Source: Schistosoma haematobium (Eukaryota > Platyhelminthes > Trematoda > Strigeidida > Schistosomatidae). From it: a stretch of DNA of 64,000 nucleotides. Numbering within the stretch: the stretch's first letter is position 1; each line of letters opens with the position of its first letter. Shown here piece by piece: positions 55,132-64,000 of the stretch. The stretch is from assembly GCF_000699445.3 (NCBI RefSeq), contig NC_067197.1, positions 10,112,152-10,176,151 of the forward strand, written 5' to 3'. Under the pieces are notes generated by a model that saw only the letters and a program-made list of their open reading frames with translations, was not told where the DNA came from and made no database searches. The translations under genes and the position numbers were made by a program.

Positions 55132-55210
55132 TTAATTGAATCTTACTTACTTACTTAAACCTGTTACACCTCATTGTGGAGCATAGGATGCCCACGAACA
55201 GTTGAAATTA
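55132..55210 (-). repeat. RTE-like 3' end stub at the SINE target
   Basis: TCTTACTTACTTACTTAAAC, CTGTTACACCTCATTG and GGATGCCCACGAAC are the reverse of an RTE 3' end and its TAAG tail. The SINE target duplication ends within this tail. Confidence 0.8.
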
Positions 55211-55214
55211 AAAC

Positions 55215-55545
55215 AAACAAAATGACTATTTCCACTAACTTATATACCATGCAATATGAAAAAAATGATGATTTTTTTGGTAATGAAAAATAACCATTCA
55301 AAATAATTAACAAACAACTAATATCAATTTCATTTCATTTTGCAAAGACAATCACTATCAATTGTAATCACTTCAGACAAGCATATATTGGAAGAATGGA
55401 TCTATTTGTCAATCTTTACCATAGTGATTACACAATTACTATCCAATATTTAAAGCTGTATCAATCTTAAGATTATTTAATAATGTATGCTGTTTTGTTT
55501 CTTTCAACATACGTCTTAGTTAAGTTTCGAGAATCTGTTACAACT
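55215..55545. other. No recognisable feature
   Basis: AT-rich sequence. Nothing supportable seen. Confidence 0.5.
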
Positions 55546-55550
55546 TACTT

Positions 55551-56497
55551 CCTTACGCCTGTTACTCCTCAAGAAGGAGCGTAGGCCGCTCATCAGCGTT
55601 CTCCATACAACCCTGTCCTGGGAAATCCTTTCCAGCTCCTTCCAGTTCTTATTCATCCTCTTCATACTTGCTTCTATTTACCGACATAATGTGTTCCTTG
55701 GCCTTCCTCTTTTCCACTTCCCTTCACGATTCCAAGTTGAGGCTTGCCTCGTGATTCAGTTTGGTGATTTGCGTAATGTATGTCTTATCCATTTCCACCG
55801 TCTTTTCCTAATTTCCTCTTCAGCTGGAAGCTGCTTTGTTCTCTCGTAGAGAAGGCTGTTGCTGATGGTATCCGGCCAATGGATGTTGAGTATCTTGCGT
55901 AGACAACTGTTTATAAATAATTGTACCTTCTTAATGATGGTTGTAGTAGTTCTTCAAGTTCCAGCTACATACAGTTGAACTGCCTTGGCGTTGGTATTGA
56001 AGATTGTGACTTTGATATTGGTTGGCAGACAGTTGTTTTGAGTTCCATATGTTCTTCAATTGTAGGAATGCGACCTTCGCTTTGCCAATCCTCGCTTTCA
56101 CGTCTAAATCTGATCCTCCTTGTTCATCGATGATGCTTCCCAGGTATGTGAAGGATTCTACATCTTCCAGAGTTTCTCCATCAAGTGTGATTGGATTGGT
56201 GTTCTCTGTGTTGTGTTTGAGGACCTTGGTTTTCACCTTGTGTATGTTGAGGCCTACTGATTCAGAGACTGGTGCTACACTGACTGTCTTAATCTGCATT
56301 TGTTTGTGTTTGTGGGATAGGAGGGTTTGGTTATCTGTGAAGTCCAAATCGTGTAATTGGTTCTGAGTTGTCCATTGTATTCCGTGTTTTCTCTCAGATG
56401 TCGTGGTGTTTATAATCCAATCGACCACCAGAAGAAAGAGGAAGGGAGAGAGTAGATAGCCTTGTCTGACTCCGGTCCTTACTTGGAATGCGTCTGT
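55551..56497 (-). pseudogene. RTE-like retrotransposon, dead copy 2, 5'-truncated
   Basis: Encodes the same residues as 46704-47660, including the same DFTDN at the RT active site and the same frameshift (QYQSHNLQYQRQ). The 165-residue overlap of the two frames is identical. The only base difference I could find is near the 5' limit, ACAGACGC here versus ACAGATGC. Upstream (above 56497) the sequence is unrelated, so the copy is 5'-truncated. Plus-strand open frames here are shadows. Confidence 0.92.
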
Positions 56498-56629
56498 ACA
56501 TTTTATAATCTTAAGCTGTTTTATATCTGATGACAAGTTGTAAAATAGAAGTAGTTCATTTTATGCTATAAAGATTTTTATTCCTGCTCTATTTAAAAAC
56601 AAACTGAATGGAAAAAAAACAGTATCTAA

Positions 56630-57050
56630 GGAATTCACTTGGTATTGTTTTAATTGAATCTTCCTATTGATGTTTAGGACTACAATTGATCAGTCTGTTA
56701 TTGGCAATGCTTTTAATTTAAGACAAATATGGAGGCGATACACACAGTGTGCACATATACCAATAACAGACTGATCAGTCACAGTCCTAAACATCAATGA
56801 GAAGATTCAAGTAAACAATATCAAGTGAATTTAAACTTCACCCCATTGCACAAGCAAGTGGCTATCAGGACTCAGTAGCTAAGTAGATAATGTGATGGCG
56901 TTTGAAGCGAACAGTACTCGGTTTGAGTCACATAGTGAACATCAACTCTGAGATTTAGATACATCCAGCTGACGAGTCAAAAATAGGACGAAACACGCAT
57001 CTAAACTGGATTCCACAGCTAGACACTGTCCATCTTTGCTTATAATATTC
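56630..57050 (+). repeat. Sm-alpha composite SINE with inverted leader
   Basis: A plus leader (TTCACTTGGTATTGTTTTAA, CTACAATTGATCAGTCTG) is followed at 56732-56830 by a reverse leader (ACACACAGTGTGCACATATA, CACAGTCCTAAACATCAATG). Then comes the plus body: CAAGCAAGTGGCTATCAGGA, A box TAGCTAAGTAG, B-box region GGTTTGAGTCAC, ribozyme and tail. The inverted leaders can fold into a long hairpin. Confidence 0.88.
56963..57011 (+). ncRNA. Sm-alpha hammerhead with 4-nt insert
   Basis: Stem I ATCCAG/CTGGAT intact, core CTGACGA (56969-56975), stem II GTC/GAC, GAAA (56990-56993), triplet AUC. TAAA lies between cleavage site and CTGGAT. Stem III has a C/A mismatch. Core intact; activity uncertain. Confidence 0.75.
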
Positions 57051-57054
57051 AAGA

Positions 57055-57960
57055 AACATTTATAATGTAAATCTTAAATAAACTAAATATAAGTTAAGAT
57101 AACATAAGGTGAACCGGATATATATTCTGAATATTTCTGAATTTCTTCATCTACTCAAATTGATATTTTCGTGTTTACTTAAAGTTAACATAAATATAAA
57201 TAGTTTAATGTTTATTTCAAGTTTTCTGTTACCTAAAAAAAATAAGAAGGATGAAGAGTTTAAAGTTATTTATTACCAGTGTAGAATAGAATTTTCCATA
57301 GATATAAATAGAAAGCTTCCTATTGAAAACACAAAAGGATGATCTCTGTTCCAGAAGATTTTCATCCTTTATTGAAATAAACTGAAAAAAAGATATATTT
57401 TGAGTAATAAATTTCTGTGATCTTTTTTTCACACTGTTGATGAATATCTATATATAACTTTCAGGCTTCATGAAGAGTGTGCTAATTTTAAGCCACTAAG
57501 TTGGAACCCGATGGCTCATAGTTTTTTAATCCCGGTCAATTCGTAATACTTGATAATAAACGTCCATGGTGACGATTGCACTAGTTACGAATTCTCAATG
57601 AAGAATGTTTTAGAGATAAACAGAACGCTGCTCAAAGCTAGCTCCTCGATATATATATATACCAATTCTCAAAGACCACCCGAAGCGTTCATTCAGTTGA
57701 CCTTGACCGTTCATTTAAATTATATGCTCATATTAAGGCTACTCGTGCTGTTCATCCTAGATGAGAATTGAATATAAATGAAGTATTTCTGAATATTATC
57801 ACAAATTGAATGTATTTTCATTTTCATATTTAAGCGTAATCCATTCATTACATTACTATCAATTGTTTTCAATGTCACTTCATCCAATCTTCTCACTAAA
57901 TACTTTGAATTTTGATGTATAAAAATAGAAAACATTTGTTTCAATTATTAAGTAAAATTA
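57055..57960. other. No recognisable gene
   Basis: AT-rich sequence. Short frames at 57109-57342, 57229-57432 and 57720-57944 have no recognisable domain. Confidence 0.5.
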
Positions 57961-57964
57961 TATT

Positions 57965-58135
57965 GTGCCCAGAAATCAAATCCAGGATACAGGTTTCATA
58001 TTCATTTGGACTCGTCACCTAGATGTACATGGATCTCACTGTTGATGCTTAAACAGAGAATTGAATCTAAAGCCATTCACCGTAAAAGATCAAAATTTTG
58101 TCCACTGAACCACTAAGTATAACTAGCCAATAATT
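57965..58135 (-). repeat. Decayed Sm-alpha copy
   Basis: Reverse elements AAATCCAGGATACAGGTTTC, ATTTGGACTCGTCACC-TAG, ATGTACATGGATCTCACTGT and a reverse tRNA-like part (GAATTGAATCTAAAGCC, TTGTCCACTGAACCAC). The ribozyme is not intact. Confidence 0.7.
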
Positions 58136-58139
58136 TCTT

Positions 58140-58820
58140 CAGTGTCGATGAATTGTTTCACCCATAAATGTTTGAATTTACCCATTATTGATGTTGAGAA
58201 CTTCAATCTCTAACATAATTAACCGTACTCCTTTATTCACTTTATCATCGTGAATTCTTTTCAATGTTGTTTTACTTAATCCTCCTCCCAAAAATACATT
58301 TTTTCTTATTTTGTTCAAATATAAAACAATCATTTCAATCTAACTTATTTTATTCACACTATAATTCTATTTCAGTTTTATTAGTTTTACATCCGTCCTT
58401 TAATTACACACATCCTGTAGACAATATGCAAATTTTCTTGTTATTATTTACATTCTATGAATCAGTATTATAATTACCATAGTTGTTGTTTATCAACGTT
58501 TCCTTTTATTGATAAATAAGCAGACTTTTGCCTTTTAATAAATAAAAAACCGAAACATTTATCTTTACATAAAAAAGCAACAAGTTAATCAGTTAATAAC
58601 AGAATATTATTGCAACTATACCCCCTTTATCTTTTAATAGTGTTGTGTTCTCAGAGCTGGATGATTTAATTGTAGAGCTTACACTACCATTTTGGATAAT
58701 AATGTCAACGCCTACATCCTTTGTCATTTATTTTTTTCAAAAGTCAATGGTCTATTTTATTTATTTAAACACATAAACATTGGTACAAAGAGGCAACAAA
58801 TAGATAAGCGCCACATAAAT
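58140..58820. other. No recognisable gene
   Basis: AT-rich sequence. GTTCTCAGAGCTGGATGATT at 58648-58667 echoes the PLE-type repeat at 60770 but lacks the ribozyme core. Confidence 0.45.
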
Positions 58821-58824
58821 CATT

Positions 58825-59245
58825 CGATTTGTGTGAGGGCTAGAGTACTGCTCAGGTGTCCAGACCGAAGCAGGTGGTTTTCTTATGGGGTCACAACTGG
58901 AGCCTTCGACTTAAAGGTCTAATCCATAAGGCAGTGGAGTAACGTAAGGAGATGCAGTCCCATGGTGACCGGTAACCAACAACAGGTTCCTACGCCATTT
59001 ACTGGAGCCCATGTGCACCATTGGTTCGTAATCAGGGTTTTCCCACTCGCCTAGGTGAAATCTCCGTGTCCACCAGCTCGGTTAAAGCGCCAGTCATTCT
59101 CTTTTCGTCCTGTCAACTTCGTAAACAACACCCATGATACAAGAAGGCAGTGAATAGGGCCTTCCTGGCAGTGATTGCATGCACGTGGCTATGTGAGAGA
59201 GAGCCGACTCTTCCCACTCTTGGCCGCACCAGGGCATTTGGGGGC
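58825..59245 (+). repeat. GC-richer unclassified repeat, possibly a non-LTR 5' region
   Basis: A 420-bp block with base composition unlike its AT-rich flanks (TGTGAGGGCTAGAGTACTGC, AGGAGATGCAGTCCCATGG, CACTCGCCTAGGTGAAATC, TCTTGGCCGCACCAGGGC). No long open frame and no second copy in this window. From its look it resembles the untranslated 5' part of a schistosome retroelement, but I cannot prove it. Orientation is arbitrary. Confidence 0.5.
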
Positions 59246-59249
59246 TATT

Positions 59250-60280
59250 TTAAATTGTCTTGTTTAATTACTTTTAATAAGAGGTAAGTATGTTCAGTAG
59301 CTTATCATTAAAGATAGTAAGCTTGCAGCTCATGAACACTATTGAAGCCTTCACCATATATCTACGAGATTCAGGATTATGTATATAAAGGAAACTTATT
59401 CAACTAATTATTCTGTCTTGATCCCAACTTCTCCCACTTCCCCATTGACCCTTCACTTCTAACCAGTTTACCACGTTGCAGATCATTTCAGGTTTTTTTA
59501 ATGTTTATGACATACTTGATAAATGATCAAGCCTTAACATTCATATTTCTTTTTGGTTTTTGAATACAAATTACATCTGATTTTGTAACTATATTCAGTA
59601 TATTGTTATTATTTTAACAGACGTATTATTGAGTATAATTATGAAAAAAGTACATATTCTTCAATTGTATAACTTTGAAAATGAATTCACTGCTAAACAG
59701 AACTCTTCATTGAACTATGCTTTCTTAATTTTTTTATTTTCTCAATAAGCTGTATTCTGTTTAATTTATCATTTCATTGACATCATAATCTATTATTACC
59801 TATTCTTCCTCAAATGTTTTCCTTCTCATGAATGAAGTTTATAAAGTTGTAGCCTAGTACATAACTTGTCAATACTGAAGTTAAACAAAGAGTTTGAAAT
59901 TATTTAAATGAGAAATGGAAGTACTCTTTTAGAGTTATCTTAAATCAATTTGTAAACATTTGTTTGTTTCCAATGTCAGAAGAATATGGTTTATATGTGA
60001 ATACACGCATGTTCATATTATTGAACAACATCTCTGGACTAAAGTTGATAGACTTAAATGATTTCAATGCTTTTAAATGGTATTCAGTATCAAACAAAAT
60101 GTTAAGTACTTATTTAAAATATTAGTTAGGGTATATCATGAAATAATAATAATGATAAGCAATGAGAATATTGCATAAAATTACTACAGTACACGAACAG
60201 TAATATTTCTTAACATACTTGTAAATTATTTGAATCACCTAAACGGGTGGCTACATTGCAACTTGATTGATAGGATTCCA
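59250..60280. other. No recognisable gene or repeat
   Basis: 1 kb of AT-rich sequence. Nothing supportable seen. Confidence 0.55.
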
Positions 60281-60309
60281 TCTGTACTAAGAAGGACTTG
60301 ACATACATG

Positions 60310-60490
60310 GCCTACAAGATGTCAGTCGTGGCTCAGTGGTAACGCCTTTGACTGTGAAGCTGGGTGACACAAGATCGAGTCTGTAAAGGGGCATCAGTCC
60401 CCTTGAGATTACAGATATACCTTGTTGACGAGCTCCAGTTGACACAAGACTTAGGTATCGGACTTTCTGTTTACTACCACCAACTACCAT
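60310..60490 (+). repeat. Family C SINE, decayed copy
   Basis: A box TGGCTCAGTGG, AACGCCTTTGACTGTGAAGC, B-box GATCGAGTCTG, then CTTGTTGACGAGCTCC in place of the ribozyme core (CTGACGA changed to TTGACGA; GAAA strand changed to CAAGAC). It ends TACCACCAACTACCAT. The ribozyme is dead. Match to 2047-2220 is clear throughout. Confidence 0.75.
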
Positions 60491-60499
60491 TTTATTATT

Positions 60500-60765
60500 T
60501 AGCTTAATGACTTTGTATGTTAAATGAGTAAGCTTTCATTCAGTTGTTTTACAAAGCAGAAAACGTTTTTCAAATAAACTGTGCAAAGCACTGTGAAATC
60601 CCTTAGTAAAAATTATACATCAATATTAAAAAATCTTCATTTGAGTTACATTCAAAGGTTTAAGTCATTCTTTCGACGACCTCTGTACTTTAAATTGTTT
60701 CACAATCAAACTGACGAATAAAATTTTAATGGTGGAGATTTGTGGCTCAGGTGGATGAATTTGAT
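60500..60765. other. No recognisable feature
   Basis: AT-rich sequence. Nothing supportable seen. Confidence 0.4.
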
Positions 60766-60769
60766 GGAG

Positions 60770-60850
60770 TTTTGTTCTCCGAGCTGGATGGTTTGGTTAT
60801 GGAGCTTTCATCGTTCTTCTGAACGAAATCATCAGCACAAACTTCCGATA
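60770..60850 (-). ncRNA. Small hammerhead-like motif (PLE type), minus strand
   Basis: Minus strand: GTTTGTG-CTGATGA-T, stem II with AGAA loop (TTCGTTC/GAACGAT, one mismatch), GAAA, GCTC, CATAACCAAAC. Stem I pairs GTG/CAT-side imperfectly, with an AAAC/GTTT outer helix. Same extra T as the other copies. Adjacent TTTTGTTCTCCGAGCTGGAT is the conserved flank shared with 14995 and 58648. Confidence 0.55.
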
Positions 60851-60854
60851 GAAA

Positions 60855-61375
60855 TGAAGTGTTCGAATTTCTCTACATGTGGTTGACAGCTTGTCCTGTA
60901 CACTTCGATGTTAGTTGGTTCTAGTTAACCTTAAATCAGTCATTGTTTATTTCTTTGTTTTGGTTATATCTCCCATCGGTTTGTTCCTATGTTTAATTTA
61001 TGTTTTCTGGAATTTTATTTCATCAGAAGCTAATTATTTAGATAGCTTCTATGCATGATCCAAGGAAAAAAATGAGTAAACAATATATCTATGTAAGATT
61101 AACAGAAAATCAAATAACTTTACATTGAAGCCAAATAAAACTCTTCATTGATGAATTAGTACCGTTTATTTTCTGATCTGAGAATTTAATGAGTTAAACT
61201 GATTACATATATCCTCACTTTTATTTCAGAATAATAATATATTGTATATTACTAAAGGATAACAATACCAGAAGGATACCAACAATTAATTAAATCACTT
61301 CAAAAGAGCTACGTAATCAAAAAGTTATGCTGGTCTCACTCACACTACTTTATTTGAATTAGTAGTATGAAAAGA
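60855..61375. other. No recognisable feature
   Basis: AT-rich sequence. Nothing supportable seen. Confidence 0.5.
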
Positions 61376-62060
61376 AACAACAAATAAATAAAAGAGGCCT
61401 TATATATCAAATAAATATATGTATCGAACATATATACATCATGATTGATTTTAATGTTCAAAGTCAAAAAAGTAGAAGAATGGAACCATTCAAAAAATAA
61501 TTAATTATAGTAAATCAGCACGTTACAAAAAATTACGAAATACAAGTTAAAAGAAACATGAAAATGGAAAAAGACACGGATAGTAAAACAAAATGAATAT
61601 CGAAATAAGACCGAAGTGTATATCCAAGTTATGAAGTATAAAGCAAATATAAAAAAATGAGAAGCAAATTATTCAACCACAAATCAGAATCGTCGTATGA
61701 TTAAATATAATCAAAAATCTAGAGGGAAGAAATTCCGAAACGATAAAAAAAAAACAGAAACCGAGAGAGAAACATGAAACAACCGCGAAAAAATTTACAG
61801 AAAACAGAGAAATTGAGAATCCGAAGATTTTCTACAAGAAAACATTATTAGAACACAATCGAATCGAAAAGAAAAAAAGAAACAGAACTCTTAACAACAC
61901 AACACAAAATAAATTAAAAACGTATATAAAAAATAAGTTGAAAAAAAAGGAAAATTAACCACCGATAAAAACTAAAAAATATATTAAAAAGTTGAAGGTC
62001 CAGATACAAATAAATCAAAAGAAAGAGCAGAAACAGAATAAAAAAAATATAAGAATTACA
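61376..62060. other. Purine-rich (A-rich) plus strand
   Basis: About 680 bp with marked A and GA bias on the plus strand (runs such as AGAAAAAAAGAAAC near 61865). No open frame of interest and no repeat match. It separates the transposon-rich part from the less repetitive right end. Confidence 0.6.
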
Positions 62061-62478
62061 CCACTCCATCTACGGAGATCTCCATGTATTCAAAAGCGAA
62101 TAAACAATTGGTCTTTATCACTTTTCTCTTCTCTCATTGCTACAATAGGAATCGAAACATACCGATCTCCAAAGCCCACTTCGTTCTATGTCATATCGTG
62201 TTGGTCACATTTGAAGGATCTGTGTGTTCACTAATACCATCTCTTATCGATGTGCTGATGAAGGTTTCCACAAGGTGGACAACTCTCTCCCTATTTCGTA
62301 CAGCGACTGTGTGTACATGTGTGCTTGTCTCTTGCAAACTTAAAGCGTCAAATATACACGCACGTACACCCACTCTAGATTTTCACCTCCATTCTCATCC
62401 TACGACCTATTTCATACTGACACCAACACCATTACTCTCTCTCTCCCTCTCTGTCTTTCACACACACAAACTCTCTCA

Positions 62479-62480
<2 letters not shown>
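62061..62480. other. No recognisable gene, pyrimidine-rich sequence
   Basis: CT/CACA-rich sequence. The 145-codon frame 62084-62521 ends in a (HS-rich, then IYIY) simple-sequence translation and is not a credible gene. Confidence 0.5.

Positions 62481-62482
<2 letters not shown>

Positions 62483-62518
<36 letters not shown>
62483..62518. repeat. (AT)n microsatellite
   Basis: About 17 AT units preceded by a CTCT/CACA-rich stretch (62420-62482). Confidence 0.95.
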
Positions 62519-62519
<1 letters not shown>

Positions 62520-62520
<1 letters not shown>

Positions 62521-63428
62521 AATTTCATATCCCATTCATTGTTTGTCAGTCAATCAGCCACAAATGCACATGCTAATGTATATGTTCAAATGCACGCAAA
62601 CACAGGAACTCCGAATCGACCACTCACTCACATCAGTGCACATACTCAACATCGTTCAGTTGATCAGTCAGTGATTCAGTAAGTCAGGAAGTTGGGCAGA
62701 GAGATGGATGGACAGATGGGCAATTGTTCGGTCAGTCGACTGGTCATTTTCAAATATATACCACTCATCCACTCTGAAAACTATGGCATGCTCCGGATCC
62801 AGCTCCGTCTGCCGACTGTTTCATGCGCCGAGACCACACAGATTTCCTGACTAGTTCATATTCACTTCACGTGTATCTCACAAGCGAATAAATCTCACCA
62901 CTCGCGTTTAAACACACAGTCTCAGACACACTCACCAAACAACCATACGCAAACACACATACACTTGCATGTATACAAGAAAGCTTATACAATCATGCAC
63001 GAAACGCCCTACCACATTTCAGAATACAAATATTTGTGTGAGTCGTCATACACAATTTATTGCATGTCCAGATATTTACCATATTAACGAGACTGAGTTC
63101 ACTACTGGACAACATTGAGATGTAGTGTTTTGATGACAATTCGACCAACCACGAATTATAGTCATCCCCGAACTCATTGTCAATGCTCTGATCTCAGTTA
63201 TTGTCGACCGCATGTCACTGTCCACGGACACGATGTAGGGAGCACGAGGCACAGTGTGTGTGGTGATCCGCCTTGTCCGACTTCACTGTGCAGTTGTAGT
63301 CAGTCGTCCAGATTGTCCAATCTCCTCGACCATTGGTCACAGAGTGGTATGTGGAGTTGATGTGTGGAATTCGTACGAATGATATGAGGATGAGTGATAC
63401 GAGTGCTAGTAGTGGTTTGGATAAAAGC
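62520..63428. other. No recognisable gene; low-repeat flank of the tRNA gene
   Basis: Higher GC and rich in CA and TCAGTCAG-like short motifs (62660-62740). No repeat family from the rest of the window occurs here. No coding signal I can support. Confidence 0.5.
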
Positions 63429-63430
63429 CA

Positions 63431-63501
63431 TGCGCCGACCGGGAGTCGAACCCGGGTCGCAACCGTGGGAGGGTTGCATGATACCACTACACTACCGGCG
63501 C
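63431..63501 (-). tRNA. tRNA-Gly(CCC): tRNA-Gly, anticodon CCC
   Basis: 71 nt, no intron. The acceptor stem GCGCCGG pairs with TCGGCGC (one G-T), discriminator A. The A box is GGTAGTGTAGTGG-like. The anticodon stem CAACC/GGTTG closes the 7-nt loop CTCCCAC, giving anticodon CCC. The T arm holds GGGTTCGACTCCC. Every stem is well paired, unlike the tRNA-like SINE heads, and no ribozyme or SINE tail follows. It reads glycine GGG codons. Plus-strand and minus-strand open frames across it are shadows. Confidence 0.95.
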
Positions 63502-64000
63502 GCGTGCGCTGATCTTCACTCTTTCAACACGTCACAACTTGTCAAACTTCAACGTCAATCATGGAAACAAACACATTCTCATTCTTCATTGTTCGTCTCA
63601 TCCACACTTGTCTATCGAAATGAGGAACCCTCAGACACTCAGATATTACACATATTCATAGACACATAGTCCTGTTTGTATTCTCCTACATAAAATATTC
63701 AACTAACCCGATTCTGTAATGATCACCATTGTCACTCACTATCTTACAGAGCTTTATTTCAATTAACCTCAATTCGGTTTGGAGAGCACAGATCACCCGA
63801 ATCTTTCATACGACTCTTCATCACAGCACCGACTGTCTATCCATCATCTCTCAAGCGTTTCGTTTGTTTTTGATTTTGTGACAACATCCTCCTCTGGATG
63901 CTGCGTCTTCCTCCACATCCACATCGAATTGGTGGTGGTCCTATTCTCATTGAGATAATATCCCACATGAATTCGTGGCTCCATCTAACACCTCAAGATC
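63502..64000. other. No recognisable gene at the right edge
   Basis: Moderately GC-richer sequence. A short plus-strand frame without stop runs to the window end from about 63876, too short and featureless to call. Confidence 0.45.

Noticed and set aside
62084..62521. 145-codon frame
   Set aside because: The C-terminus is translated simple sequence (CT/CA repeats, then AT repeat).
63215..63669. Open frames across the tRNA gene
   Set aside because: They read through a well-folded tRNA and have no recognisable motif.
63876..64000. Possible exon open to the window edge
   Set aside because: About 40 codons, no splice acceptor or family motif visible; cannot be supported.

Overview
The window looks like gene-poor, AT-rich nuclear DNA of a blood fluke (Schistosoma; species not determined). 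The main pointers are several Sm-alpha-type SINE copies with their hammerhead ribozyme, Penelope-like (PLE), CR1-like and RTE-like retroelement debris of the kinds known from schistosomes, and long AT/TATC microsatellites. I found no convincing host protein-coding exon. Almost every long open frame is a piece of a retroelement or a chance frame. The only intact conventional gene is a tRNA-Gly(CCC) on the minus strand at 63431-63501.

The dominant content is short retroelements that combine a tRNA-like Pol III module (A box and B box) with a hammerhead ribozyme (HHR) just downstream. At least three families unrelated outside these modules share this plan. Family A/B has core CTGAGGA and about 30 loci. 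Sm-alpha has core CTGACGA and about 8 loci. A third family, C, has two loci, with the clearest copy at 2047-2220. Many family A/B loci are foldbacks: a reverse-complement arm on the left and a forward arm on the right, both ending in the element's 3' tail. Five such composites lie between a single pair of exact direct repeats of 9-16 bp (21393-21900, 38028-38698, 41614-42116, 45563-45974, 54597-55131), so each went in as one unit.

Layout. 1-4.3 kb: SINEs, family C and a TATC/TA microsatellite. 4.4-6.2 kb: broken CR1-like ORF2 on the minus strand. 6.9-8.5 kb: Sm-alpha copies and the 3' part of a non-LTR element. 8.8-10.6 kb: LTR element reduced to a frameshifted gag. 11.6-25 kb: SINEs, a 289-bp terminal-inverted-repeat element, RTE debris with a nested foldback, and a PLE endonuclease fragment. 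26.2-27.7 kb: two solo LTRs with 5-bp target duplications. 27.9-37.6 kb: a small PLE-type HHR-like motif, RTE and other non-LTR 3' ends, an LTR interrupted by a SINE, and Sm-alpha copies. 38-46 kb: dense foldback SINEs, a second 289-bp element and a PLE fragment. 46.5-56.5 kb: two near-identical dead RTE copies in opposite orientation about 8 kb apart, a PLE reverse transcriptase/GIY-YIG pseudogene, and more SINEs. 56.6-61 kb: Sm-alpha, an unclassified GC-richer repeat, family C, and another PLE-type motif. 61.4-64 kb: purine-rich DNA, then less repetitive sequence with the tRNA gene.

The elements probably interact. PLE or RTE reverse transcriptases, all dead here, are the likely machinery for the non-coding HHR-SINEs. 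The foldbacks suggest that both broken target ends primed on element tails. That is inference; what the sequence shows directly is the direct repeats, the arms and the ribozyme cores.
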